From NCBI RefSeq assembly GCF_000721175.1, contig NZ_JOEZ01000003.1, positions 372,001-436,000 of the forward strand: 64,000 nucleotides of DNA. Reading direction: 5' to 3'. The position numbers were made by a program, and so were the translations under genes. Below, piece after piece: positions 42,289-51,197 of this stretch. The notes under the pieces are model-generated. The model made no database searches, was not told the DNA's origin, and worked only from the letters and a program-made list of their open reading frames with translations. The stretch's first letter is position 1. Each line of letters begins with the position of its first letter. Origin of the DNA: Streptomyces anulatus (GTDB lineage Bacteria; Actinomycetota; Actinomycetes; Streptomycetales; Streptomycetaceae).

Positions 42289-43416
42289 TCAGACGACGTG
42301 GCGGGCCGCGAGGATCTGCGGCTTCCAGGAGGCGAGGGTCGTGATGCGCACGACGTCACCGGTCTTCGGCGCGTGCACGATCAGCCCGTGGCCAATCGCC
42401 ATGCCGACGTGCTCCGGCGTGGCGGCGGACCCCTCGGTGAACAGGAGGTCCCCCGCCCGTACGGAGCCGACCGCTACCGGCTTGCCTTCCTTGACCTGCG
42501 TGTAGGTCGTCCGCGTGAGCGAGACCCCGGCGGCCTTGTAGGCGCCCTGCATCAGGGACGAGCAGTCGCACCGGCCCATCGGGTCCTTGCCGTGTGAGTC
42601 GGCGCAGCTCCCTCCCCACTGGTACGGGGTGTCGAGCTGGCCCAGAGCCCAGCGGATCGCTGTCTGGACCTTGGCCGGAGCGTCCGCCGGGATCTGGTAC
42701 TCGTCGGGAACTGATCCGGGTGGGATGGTGCCGAAGTCGGTCCCGTCCGCACCGGTCGTACAGCCCCCCGCAGCGGCCGGAACTCCTCCGGGGCCGGAGG
42801 GAGCGGCCGACGCGGCGTCGCCTTTCGTGAGCAGCGGCTCGATCGCGCGCTGCAGAGCAGTCGCCAGCGGCTCCCACTTCGCGTACGCCTCGGGGTAACC
42901 GCTCAGCTGCACTTCCTGGGCGGCCTGGGTCACGGACAGGGACTCCCAGCCCGAGACCCTCTTGAGCCCCTCGTAGAACTTGGTGCTCGCGTGGACCGGG
43001 TCGAGGACCTCGGTCGCCGAGCCCCAGCCCTGGGACGGGCGCTGCTGGAAAAGCCCCAACGAGTCACGGTCGCCGTAGTTCAAGTTCCGCAGGCCGCTCT
43101 CCTGCAGAGCGGTGGCCAGGGCAACGACCTGGCCCCGGGGAGGGACGTTCATCGCGACGCCGGTGGCCTGGATGGTCTTGGCGTTGGGGATCTGCTCGGC
43201 GGGCGCGTCCAGGCCCGGCACGGACACCGAGTCGTCTTCGCCCCCGTCCAGAATCGCTTTCACCTGCTTGGCGACGGCCGCACTGTCCACCGACTGCTCA
43301 CCGCCGACGGGGCAGGTTGCCGCCGAAGCGTTGCTGGCCGCGTAGCCGAGAAGCGGGAGGGCCAGCATGGATCCGGCGGCGCAGAGACCGGCGACGGCTC
43401 CGAGGGCCTTCTTCAT
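42289..43416 (-). CDS. Exported cell-wall hydrolase: lytic-transglycosylase-like plus NlpC/P60 (375 aa)
   Basis: VirB1-like enzyme that opens the peptidoglycan for the secretion channel. It has a signal peptide (MKKALGAVAGLCAAGSMLAL...AA). The first domain contains ALATALQESGLRNLNYGDRD and SLGLFQQRPSQGWG, typical of the lysozyme-like domain of Streptomyces conjugation proteins. The second is NlpC/P60: YQWGGSCAD, catalytic Cys in GRCDCSSLMQGAYKAAG, His in PEHVGMAIGHG. The ATG at 43416 is chosen because it starts the signal peptide. It is the first gene of the minus-strand transfer operon. Confidence 0.85.
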   Translation of the reverse strand: MKKALGAVAGLCAAGSMLALPLLGYAASNASAATCPVGGEQSVDSAAVAKQVKAILDGGEDDSVSVPGLDAPAEQIPNAKTIQATGVAMNVPPRGQVVALATALQESGLRNLNYGDRDSLGLFQQRPSQGWGSATEVLDPVHASTKFYEGLKRVSGWESLSVTQAAQEVQLSGYPEAYAKWEPLATALQRAIEPLLTKGDAASAAPSGPGGVPAAAGGCTTGADGTDFGTIPPGSVPDEYQIPADAPAKVQTAIRWALGQLDTPYQWGGSCADSHGKDPMGRCDCSSLMQGAYKAAGVSLTRTTYTQVKEGKPVAVGSVRAGDLLFTEGSAATPEHVGMAIGHGLIVHAPKTGDVVRITTLASWKPQILAARHVV

Positions 43417-43993
43417 CGCGACCGCCGGGCAGCAGGGTGGCGGGGTACGCCGTACGGCGCTGGCGGGGAGGGGTGCGGGCGTATCAAGGCATGCTGCATC
43501 GCAGCGGCTCCTCATGTTCGTAGGAGGCGCGGTGCCGACCTCTCGTGCAAAGCCGTCGGCACCGCGCCGATGTGCGTCCGCCTCTCAGGGCGGGCCCGGG
43601 TCAGGGGAGTTGGTAGCTCCCGGACACCGGTCTCCGGTCAAGCGCGGCAACCGGCCGCGCTCGTAATCTCAGGCGGTACACCTGGCCTCCTGACGGCGCG
43701 TGGAACGAAGAGGGAGCGTGTCGGACCGGAGTGCTCAATTGGACGAGACAACACGGATAGACACAGGTCAGCCGGGGTGAAGCGATGCTTCGTCCCGGTG
43801 ACACGGCGAGACAGTAGACCGGGAATCCGGCCGCACCAAACGACTCCCGGACTCGGGGCCGCAGCCGGCACACCTCGTTGGGCCCGGCCGGAGATCACGG
43901 CTAACCTCCGGCACAACCCCGCCCGAGATGCACGCCGTTCAGCACGGCCCGGAGCGGGAACAGCCCTGCCATGCCCTGAAAGAGGCCCTCCAC
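43417..43993. other. Divergent intergenic region
   Basis: It lies between the transfer operon (leftward) and the solitary methyltransferase gene (rightward) and must hold promoters for both. I see no convincing -35/-10 pair and no gene; short frames here have non-coding composition. Confidence 0.5.
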
Positions 43994-44740
43994 ATGAGCT
44001 ACACGCTGCACCGAGGCGACGCCCTCACCGTGATGAAGACCCTCCCGGACGAGAGCGTCGACGCCGTCATCACCGACCCCCCGTACAACAGCGGTGGCCG
44101 AACCAGCTCCGAGCGCACCGGTCGTACGGCGCGAGCCAAGTACGTCACCAGCAACTCGGCACACGACCTCGCCAGCTTCCCCGGCGAGAACCGCGATCAG
44201 CGCTCGTACCGTTCCTGGCTGACCGAGCTGCTGACCGAGGCATACCGGGCATCGACCGAGCACGCGGTCGCCATCGTCTTCTCGGACTGGCGCCAGGAAC
44301 CGACGACGTCCGACGCCCTGCAGATGGCGGGGTGGACCTGGAGCGGCACCATCCCGTGGATCAAGCCCGCCAGCCGGCCCCGCAAGGGTGGGTTCAAGCA
44401 GTCCGCCGAATTCATCACCTGGGGGGTCAAGGGCAGCCTGGCCAAGGGCCGGGACCTGTACCTGCCTGGCCACTTCATCGCGTCCCAGCCCCGCAAGGGC
44501 AGGGTGCACATCACCCAGAAGCCGGTCGAGGTCATGCAGCAGCTCGTACAGATCTGCCCGGAGGGAGGCGTCGTCCTCGACCCGTTCACCGGCAGCGGAT
44601 CCACGGGCGTCGCGGCCCTGCGCGAAGGGCGTCGTTTCGTGGGCGTCGAGCTGTCCGCGCACTACGCCGACGTGGCCGAGCAGCGGCTCCGCGCCGAGCT
44701 GACGCAGGACGACGTCGCCCTGGCCGGACCGGAGGCATGA
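43994..44740 (+). CDS. Solitary N4/N6 DNA methyltransferase (248 aa)
   Basis: Beta-class amino-methyltransferase order: catalytic AVITDPPYNSGG near the N-terminus and SAM-binding VVLDPFTGSGSTGVAA near the C-terminus, with HITQKPVEVMQQLVQICPEG just before it. The DPPY-type motif suits N6-adenine or N4-cytosine methylation. The ATG at 43994 with AAAGAGG upstream is chosen; an earlier ATG adds 22 unlikely residues. No matching endonuclease is adjacent in the same direction. It may protect the element from host restriction or pair with the nuclease-like gene that converges on it. Confidence 0.85.
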   Translation: MSYTLHRGDALTVMKTLPDESVDAVITDPPYNSGGRTSSERTGRTARAKYVTSNSAHDLASFPGENRDQRSYRSWLTELLTEAYRASTEHAVAIVFSDWRQEPTTSDALQMAGWTWSGTIPWIKPASRPRKGGFKQSAEFITWGVKGSLAKGRDLYLPGHFIASQPRKGRVHITQKPVEVMQQLVQICPEGGVVLDPFTGSGSTGVAALREGRRFVGVELSAHYADVAEQRLRAELTQDDVALAGPEA

Positions 44741-44784
44741 TCATGGGAGGCGAGAGAGCCCGGGGCCGGCGGGCCGCAAACGCC

Positions 44785-44829
44785 GAAGGGCGGCTGGAGC
44801 ATCGAGAACCGATGCTCCAGCCGCCCTTC
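44785..44829. terminator. Perfect 20-bp bidirectional terminator
   Basis: GAAGGGCGGCTGGAGCATCG, loop AGAAC, and its exact complement. It lies between two converging genes (stops at 44740 and 44838) and serves both. Confidence 0.85.
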
Positions 44830-44837
44830 TCGTCACG

Positions 44838-45773
44838 TCAGGCCGCCTCGAACGCACTCCGGATCAACGGCGTTGCCCTCTCCAGGTCGTCCGCCGACGC
44901 GAGGCGCACCTCCACGTCCCCGGTGCCCAGGTGCCCGATGCCGCGCATATCCCGGGAGAAGCCCTCCTCCAGCACGACCGAGCCCGGGTCGAGTCTGAGG
45001 TAGACCAGGATCGCCTCGTGCCTCGGACGGAACAGCACCGATGCCACGTTCACCAGCCGCCGGTAGGCGATGTAGTGCCGCAGGGCTGCCACCTCTACCT
45101 CGCCCCATGCCGTTAGGGCGTCGTCCAGCTCCGTGTACAGGTCCCGCAGGCACTCCGGGACGAGGCCGGCACTTCCCGGCGCTGGACCGGCCGGCACCGT
45201 CGGCGCGCTGACGACTGCGGCGTCCCGCTCCCGGTGCCGCCGGGACGCAGCGGGGTTCGGGGAGCCGGGCGAGGAGTCGACGAGCAGCAGGCTCAGCAGG
45301 CCGCCGTCGAAGACGCGGTAGCGCACCAGGTCGATCCGCTCGGGCAGTCGCTGCACGGCCACGCGATCGTGATGGGAGAAGCTGGCCGCGATGCAGACCA
45401 TCCGCGGTCGACGCCAGTCGATCGACTCGGCGGCCTCCGGGCCGAGCACCCTCCGGACAAGCGCCTCGAACTCGTGGTGCGCCGAGTCCAGCCAGGACAA
45501 GTAGGAGACAGCCTGCGACAGCACCCCGCTGTCGGAGCCCTTCTTGAACTCGACCAGCACGGGGACGTTGTTCTCGTCCAGCCCTAGAGTGTCGATCCTG
45601 CCCCGGTGCCACGGTCCCGTCGGGTACTCCGAGGCCAGGAAGCGGATACCGAGCATTGACGCCATCCCCGCCTCAACCCGCCGCTGCAGTTCTACCTCCA
45701 GAGCTACGGTCGAACCTTGCACTTCGACGTCCCGGCCGTCTGCGGCACGTCGAAACAACTTCAAATCAGTCAC
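44838..45773 (-). CDS. NucS-like nuclease domain plus DUF5655-like domain (311 aa)
   Basis: Residues 50-80 hold a PD-(D/E)xK-type pattern, RGRIDTLGLDENNVPVLVEFKKG (key residues Asp in RIDTLG, Glu and Lys in EFKKG), with a Gln further on (SQAVSYLSW), as in NucS/DUF91 single-strand-specific nucleases. The C-terminal about 110 residues (LYTELDDALTAWGEVEVAAL, FRPRHEAILVYLRLDP, DMRGIGHLGTGDVEVRLAS) match DUF5655 as I recall it. It probably acts on foreign or damaged DNA; substrate unknown. It converges on the methyltransferase gene. Confidence 0.72.
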   Translation of the reverse strand: MTDLKLFRRAADGRDVEVQGSTVALEVELQRRVEAGMASMLGIRFLASEYPTGPWHRGRIDTLGLDENNVPVLVEFKKGSDSGVLSQAVSYLSWLDSAHHEFEALVRRVLGPEAAESIDWRRPRMVCIAASFSHHDRVAVQRLPERIDLVRYRVFDGGLLSLLLVDSSPGSPNPAASRRHRERDAAVVSAPTVPAGPAPGSAGLVPECLRDLYTELDDALTAWGEVEVAALRHYIAYRRLVNVASVLFRPRHEAILVYLRLDPGSVVLEEGFSRDMRGIGHLGTGDVEVRLASADDLERATPLIRSAFEAA

Positions 45774-46334
45774 AGGAGCCCCCGTCGCGTTGCGCTAACC
45801 CGACGTCAATCGCAGCGAGCGGCGAAGTATTCCCGGGACAAGAGGGGACCTGACGCGGAGAGAGGGCTGCGCCTGTGGGAACTCCCAACAGCGCGGACCG
45901 TCCCGACTCCGTGAACTGTCAGCCGTGCTGTGCCGTTGCACTTCGAAGTCGGCTGCTCGGACACTGCGTAGTGAGCAGTGGTGGGCTCTACCTCCCGGGG
46001 AAGCCGACGCGGGGCCGGCGGAGCGCCGACGCTTCTGGTTCTCCAGCACAGGCGCATTCAACCAGTAGTATCTTCTACCCAAGCCGAACGGTTCTGGCGG
46101 CCTTCCCGGACGTAGCGCGTGAGGATCGATCGCCTACGGGCTCCGTTGTCGGCCGTTAGCCTGTCAGTATGTCGGAGCGCCTCATGCTCGGCCGCACGGG
46201 CGGCCTGATCCCCTTGGTTGCTGCGGATGCTCTGTGGGTCGGTCTGACGGCCGACAGTGCCGTCCCGACGGCTGCCGACCGCTGCGCCCGACCCACCGCG
46301 CCCCCGCGGGCGCAAGCCCTGCGGTGCCCTGCGC
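45774..46334. other. Intergenic region left of the AIPR/MADS genes
   Basis: Mostly featureless. Near 46145-46170, TTGTCG and TATGTC are spaced 16 nt apart before a short frame beginning MSERLMLGRTGGLIPLVAAD that loses coding character after about 30 residues; it may be a decayed gene start. Confidence 0.35.
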
Positions 46335-46589
46335 GTGTCCCGGACGGGAAGCTACAACGTGCCCGGTTCCTACCTGCTCACTGTCGCCGTCGACTTCTGC
46401 CCCTCCGACGAGCACCGTGTCCTGGCGCGAGCCCCCTACCGCGAAGCCGCCGAGCGGTTCCGTGCCTGGTTGGCTGAGACGGCCCCCGCCGTGGCCGCTG
46501 CGGCCGGCCCGGACCGCCTGGACGGCCTCCCCGCCCAATTCCGGCCAGTCATGGTGGACACCAGCGGCGAGGACCTGGAACTGTTCTGA
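46335..46589 (+). CDS. Possible small hypothetical protein (84 aa)
   Basis: From GTG 46335 it reads VSRTGSYNVPGSYLLTVAVD, then EHRVLARAPYREAAERFRAW and QFRPVMVDTSGEDLELF. The C-terminal part looks protein-like, but the start is uncertain and no ribosome site is clear. It ends 89 nt before the AIPR gene. Confidence 0.4.
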   Translation: MSRTGSYNVPGSYLLTVAVDFCPSDEHRVLARAPYREAAERFRAWLAETAPAVAAAAGPDRLDGLPAQFRPVMVDTSGEDLELF

Positions 46590-46677
46590 GCGGGCACCAA
46601 GATCCCTGACTTAGTCAAGTTCAAGGACTCGTCCCCGATAGGGTGTTGACGATCTGAGGGATCGACAGGGGTGGATC

Positions 46678-48783
46678 GTGAGCAAACTGCACGTGGGGTA
46701 CGTCCGCAAGGCGATCGAGGACCGTTTCACCGGCCTCATCGACATGTCGGACCAGGCGCGTATGTCGGGGGACAAGCTCCATCAGGCGTTCCTGAGTCGC
46801 GGTCTGGCCGCGCTCGCTGCGCAGATCGAGCACCCGTGCAGCGACCGGGTCGCCGCCGTACGAGTCTTCGACGGGCAGGACGACCAGGGCCTCGATTCGA
46901 TCGCCGTGGACTTAGGGACCACGCGCTCCCGGATCTGTCTGGTGCAGGCGAAGTGGAGCGACCAGAACAAGGGAGGCTTCGGCGAGGCCGAGGTGCACAA
47001 GATGTTCCACGGCCTGGACCTGATGCTCGACCGGAACTTCGGCCGGTTCAACCGCCGCTTCCAGCCGTTCGTCCCGGACATCGAGCGGGCCTACGAATCC
47101 GGCACTCCGAAGATCACCTTGGTGCTCGCCCTGATGCGCGAGGCGCCGCTCAGCGACGGCGTGCGCGACCTGATCAAGATGAAGCAGGACGAGCAGAACC
47201 AGGTCGTCCGCGACATGGTCGAAGTGAAGATCCTCGACCTGCGCGACTTCCATCGCGCGATTCTCGGCGAGTCCGCCGCACCGAAGATCGACACCAAGGT
47301 GCAGTTGGAGTGCTTCGGCCAGGAGTCGACGCCGTACAAGGCGATGTACGGAACCATGACGGTCCCCGACCTAGCGGATCTCTATGAGGAGCACCGGCGC
47401 GGCCTTTTCGCCCGGAATATCCGTGACTCTCTCGACGAGAGCGATGTGAACTCCAAGATCAGGGAGACCCTGCGGGAAGAGCCCGAGCACTTCTGGTACT
47501 TCAGCAACGGCATCACCATGCTGTGCGAGTCGATCCAGCCGATCGGCCGGGCACTGCCCGGCAAAGTGGGTAACTTCCAGCTGTCCGGCGTCAGCGTGGT
47601 CAACGGCGCGCAGACGGTGAGTGCCATCTACCGGGCATTCACCGAGGATACGGGCGCGGCGCAGGACGGGCGGGTTCTTGTGCGCCTGATCTCCCTGGAA
47701 GACTGCCCGCCCGGCTTCGGCGACCAGGTGACCACTACCACGAACACGCAGAACCCGATTGAGGACCGAGACTTCAAGTCCCTCGACCCCGGCCAAATTA
47801 CGCTCCGCGAGGACTTTGCCAGGCTCCTCAAGCGCAGCTACGTCACGAAGCGTGGCGAGACGGTGCCCGACTCGGCGCACGGCTGCTCCATCACCGAGGC
47901 CGCCGAGGCGCTCGCTGCCGTCAGCCCGAATGCCCGGCTCGCGGCCGTGGCCAAGCGCGACGACAATCTTGCCGGCCTTTGGGAGGACCACAACTACCAG
48001 GAGACCTTCGGCTCCGAACCGAACGTATTCAAGGTCTGGCGCAGCGTCGAGCTCCTTCGCGAGGTCCGGGCGCAGTTGCAGTCCCTCCGCGAAGGGCTGG
48101 TTTGGCGTGCTGACGCGGCGGCCTTCTACGGCGATCTCCTGGTCACCCACATCGTCTACCGCCGGCTGGACACCCGGGCCATCGAGGACCCGGAGTGCGA
48201 CTGGGCGGCGGAACTCGCCAAGGTGCCGGATGCGGTCCGTGACTCCCTGTCCTGGGTTCTCGACGCGATTAACAACGAGTACGGCACGTCCAGCCACATC
48301 ATCGCCGCCGTCCGGAACACCGAACGGATCGAGCGAGTGGTACGCGCGGCCCTGCGCAGGCTCGACTCCGAGGAAGAGGCTCCGGCGCTCGACGAGGACA
48401 ACCGAGTAGCTACGGCTGAGGCCAGGGGGCGAAGGGCGAATGCCGTGACGACCCTGGTCGCCGCCGGCGAGGTCGAGGAGGGCGCGGTTCTGGAGTTCCG
48501 CCCGTACAGCAAGCCGGAGCGCCGCGAGATGACTGAGTGGCTGGCGGCGGACCCGCGGCGGGCTCAGGCGACGTGGAGCAACGAGGCGGGGCGTACCCCT
48601 TTGCAGTGGCACGCCGACGATGCTTGGTACTCGCCCAGTGGCCTCGCGCGGAAGATGCGCTTCGAGGCGTCCGGGGTGGACAGCGCGGCGCAGGGCACGA
48701 TCCGGTGGTTCGTGCCTGGGCAGGGGTCGCTGGACGAGCTGGCGCTGGCGGTGCGGCTGCGGGAGGGCAACGAGGAGGCGTAA
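46678..48783 (+). CDS. AIPR-family protein, probable phage-resistance gene (701 aa)
   Basis: The AIPR domain covers about residues 190-560: FARNIRDSLDESDVNSKIRE, FWYFSNGITMLCE (Asn277), SVVNGAQTVSAIYRAF and TTTTNTQNPIEDRDFKS. An N-terminal part of about 190 residues contains DSIAVDLG and QAKWSDQNKG, which could be a restriction-endonuclease-like fold (Asp...QxK). The C-terminal about 90 residues (WSNEAGRTPLQWHADDAWYS, SPSGLARKMRFEASGV) may form a small extra domain. AIPR proteins are linked to abortive infection and occur next to restriction-modification genes. The GTG at 46678 has AGGGG upstream. It precedes the MADS-like genes on the same strand by 257 nt. Confidence 0.82.
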   Translation: MSKLHVGYVRKAIEDRFTGLIDMSDQARMSGDKLHQAFLSRGLAALAAQIEHPCSDRVAAVRVFDGQDDQGLDSIAVDLGTTRSRICLVQAKWSDQNKGGFGEAEVHKMFHGLDLMLDRNFGRFNRRFQPFVPDIERAYESGTPKITLVLALMREAPLSDGVRDLIKMKQDEQNQVVRDMVEVKILDLRDFHRAILGESAAPKIDTKVQLECFGQESTPYKAMYGTMTVPDLADLYEEHRRGLFARNIRDSLDESDVNSKIRETLREEPEHFWYFSNGITMLCESIQPIGRALPGKVGNFQLSGVSVVNGAQTVSAIYRAFTEDTGAAQDGRVLVRLISLEDCPPGFGDQVTTTTNTQNPIEDRDFKSLDPGQITLREDFARLLKRSYVTKRGETVPDSAHGCSITEAAEALAAVSPNARLAAVAKRDDNLAGLWEDHNYQETFGSEPNVFKVWRSVELLREVRAQLQSLREGLVWRADAAAFYGDLLVTHIVYRRLDTRAIEDPECDWAAELAKVPDAVRDSLSWVLDAINNEYGTSSHIIAAVRNTERIERVVRAALRRLDSEEEAPALDEDNRVATAEARGRRANAVTTLVAAGEVEEGAVLEFRPYSKPERREMTEWLAADPRRAQATWSNEAGRTPLQWHADDAWYSPSGLARKMRFEASGVDSAAQGTIRWFVPGQGSLDELALAVRLREGNEEA

Positions 48784-48922
48784 GCGGAGGCAGGGAATAA
48801 CAGGCTGGAGCGTCCCTTCTCGGTTCCGTTGCCCGCTTCCGCCCTGGGGTTGTCCGTGCCCCCTTGTAGGGTCCGGGGACACGGAGCTGCGCACCCTCCA
48901 GCCTGGCGGAATACGCCTTCGG

Positions 48923-48960
48923 AGCCGCCCCCTGTGGCCGTAGGATCACAGGGGGCGGCT
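48923..48960 (+). promoter_or_regulatory. 14-bp perfect inverted repeat before the MADS-like operon
   Basis: AGCCGCCCCCTGTG, 10-nt loop, CACAGGGGGCGGCT. It lies 139 nt after the AIPR stop and 80 nt before the methylase start. It could be the AIPR terminator or an attenuator/operator of the downstream operon. Confidence 0.65.
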
Positions 48961-49040
48961 GTGACGGCCGCACACACACGGCCCACCCCAGGGTGCAGGC
49001 CCCTAGCCGCACCACAAGCACAGGAAGTAGCAGCACGCCG

Positions 49041-51197
49041 ATGGAAGAACTGACCTTGGACCTGGACATCCCGCAGCAGCCCGAGGACGGTGCGGAGCCT
49101 GCCACGGAGGGCTCCGAGCCCAAGGTCACGGCCCTCAAGGAGGGCCAGGTCGTCGACTACATCTCGGGCGAAGCGATCAAGGAGACGGAGAAGGAGAAGG
49201 TCCGGCAGCGGATCGCCCGCGCCCTGGTGCACGAGCATGGCATCGACCCCGGCGACATGGAGCGCGACTTCTCCGTCACGGTCAGTGAGGAGGGGGCCAA
49301 GCGGAAGCGGAGCAAAAAGGCCGACATCGCGATCTTCGAGTCCGGCACCCTGCACACCACGGCGAACCTGCGGCGGGTCGTGATCTGCAAGCAGGAGCCC
49401 AAGCGCGGGAAGAACGTCGTCAAGCTCCGCGAGCCCGACCAGGCCCGGAAGGACCTGGAAGAGCTCCAGGAGCTGATGGGCAACGAGGACCGCCTGCAGT
49501 GCGCGGACGGCATGTGGACCGACGGTGTCGACTTCTTCTTCCTCAAGAAGGTGGCCGACGACTTCGGCGCCGACTTCGAGGACCGCAGCGACTGGGAGGT
49601 CGCCGACGGCACCCTTGGCAGCCGCACCGTCGCCTCGCACCAGCGGCTGCGTCAGGCCGACCCTGAGATGCTCAAGATCGCCTTCCGGCGCTGCCACAAC
49701 TACATCCACGGCAACGAGGGCATGCCGAAGGACGCCGCCTTCTGGCAGTTCCTCTACCTGCTCTTCGCCAAGATGTACGACGAGCGGGTCAGCCACGGTT
49801 CCGTGCACGGCCGGTTCCGCACCGGTCTGAAGGAGATGTTCGACGCGAACGGCCGGGCAGCCATCAGTAGGCGCGTCAAGGGGCTCTTCGAGGACGTCAA
49901 GACCGAGTACAAGGACGTCTTCAAGCCCACGGACGAGATCACTCTCTCCGACCGGGCGCTCGCCTTCATCGTCAGCGAACTCGCCCCGTACGACCTGATC
50001 GGCACGGACGTCGACGCCAAGGGCATCGCCTATCAGGAACTCGTCGGCACCAACCTGCGCGGCGACCGCGGCCAGTACTTCACCCCGCGCGGCGCGGTAA
50101 ACCTGATGGTCGAGATGCTCGACCCGAAGGAGGACGAGACCGTCCTCGACCCGACATGCGGCACTGGCGGTTTCCTCCAGGCCACCCTCAAGCACCTGCA
50201 TCAGACCTGGAAGAGGGAGGCCGACACGCTCGGCTTCCCGGACACGGAGGAGGAGCGGGAGCGGTACGGCGACAAGCTCAAGGAGTTCGCTGACGAGCAC
50301 CTGTTCGGCTCCGACTTCGACCCGTTCCTGGTGCGTGCGACGACCATGGCGATCATGACGCTTGCGCAGACCACGGGGAACGTCTTCCACATGGACTCGC
50401 TCGCCTTCCCGCAGGGACACCTCCCGGGTGTGGAGGCGGCAAAGAAGAGGATCCCGCTCGATAAGCCCACCGTGGACGTGCTCCTGACCAACCCGCCCTT
50501 CGGCGCGGACATCCCGGTCAGCGATGAGTCGGTGCTCGGCTCGTTCCGTAACGGGATCGCTCGGTCATGGGGCCGTAACAAGGAGACTGGCGCGGTCGAG
50601 GCGAGCACAACCAGCGTGCCGTCGAGCATGGCGCCGGAGCAGCTGTTCATCCAGCGCGCCATCGAGTGGGTCAAGCCAGGCGGGCGGATCGGCATCGTCC
50701 TGCCGAACGGCATCCTGTCGAACCCAGGGCCGACCGACGAGGCGATCCGCCGGTACATCCTGCGGAACTGCTGGGTACTCGCAAGCGTGGAGCTGCCGGT
50801 GGAGACGTTCGTCGTCGACGCCAACGTCAACATCCTCACCACGCTCCTCTTCCTGAAGCGGAAGACCCGGCAGGAGATCCAGAACCACGACCTCGGTACG
50901 GAGAGGGCGTATCCCGTCTTCATGGCTGTTGCGGAGAAGGTCGGCTTCGACCGACGCGGCAATGACCTCTACAAGCGTGAGCCCAACGGGGAGATCGTGG
51001 TGGAGACAGAGGTCGTCATGGAGCGGCTCCGCATCCGAGGCAAGGAAGTGACACGGCCGCTGACCCGAAGCAAGAAGGTCATCGACAACGACCTGCCGGT
51101 GATCGCGGAGAAGTACCGGGAGTTCCGGGCCAAGTATCCGGTGCCGGGTGTGGATCCGCGTACGGCAGGGGCCGCGGGAACGGGGGCAGAGGCGTGA
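49041..51197 (+). CDS. mad2: N6-adenine DNA methyltransferase of a MADS-like system, with N-terminal HsdR_N-like region (718 aa)
   Basis: The HsdM-like core has SAM motif VLDPTCGTGGFL (Asp370 onward) and catalytic NPPF (484-487), preceded by GDRGQYFTPRGAVNLM. The N-terminal about 130 residues (EKVRQRIARALVHEHGIDPG, RSKKADIAIFE, RRVVICKQEP) resemble the type I restriction subunit N-terminal fold (HSDR_N_2), which is unusual in a methylase but fits the larger enzymes of complex defence systems. No full HsdR is nearby. The downstream order S subunit, NERD-kinase, unknown, HerA ATPase is what I recall for MADS (mad2-mad5-mad6-mad7-mad8). Symbol by analogy. ATG 49041 has only a distant GGAAG. Confidence 0.82.
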   Translation: MEELTLDLDIPQQPEDGAEPATEGSEPKVTALKEGQVVDYISGEAIKETEKEKVRQRIARALVHEHGIDPGDMERDFSVTVSEEGAKRKRSKKADIAIFESGTLHTTANLRRVVICKQEPKRGKNVVKLREPDQARKDLEELQELMGNEDRLQCADGMWTDGVDFFFLKKVADDFGADFEDRSDWEVADGTLGSRTVASHQRLRQADPEMLKIAFRRCHNYIHGNEGMPKDAAFWQFLYLLFAKMYDERVSHGSVHGRFRTGLKEMFDANGRAAISRRVKGLFEDVKTEYKDVFKPTDEITLSDRALAFIVSELAPYDLIGTDVDAKGIAYQELVGTNLRGDRGQYFTPRGAVNLMVEMLDPKEDETVLDPTCGTGGFLQATLKHLHQTWKREADTLGFPDTEEERERYGDKLKEFADEHLFGSDFDPFLVRATTMAIMTLAQTTGNVFHMDSLAFPQGHLPGVEAAKKRIPLDKPTVDVLLTNPPFGADIPVSDESVLGSFRNGIARSWGRNKETGAVEASTTSVPSSMAPEQLFIQRAIEWVKPGGRIGIVLPNGILSNPGPTDEAIRRYILRNCWVLASVELPVETFVVDANVNILTTLLFLKRKTRQEIQNHDLGTERAYPVFMAVAEKVGFDRRGNDLYKREPNGEIVVETEVVMERLRIRGKEVTRPLTRSKKVIDNDLPVIAEKYREFRAKYPVPGVDPRTAGAAGTGAEA

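Noticed and set aside
42991..45003. 670-codon plus-strand frame
   Set aside because: It crosses the hydrolase gene on the opposite strand, an intergenic region and the real methyltransferase in another frame.
48564..50420. 618-codon minus-strand frame
   Set aside because: Antisense shadow of AIPR and methylase genes, whose catalytic motifs on the plus strand are clear.
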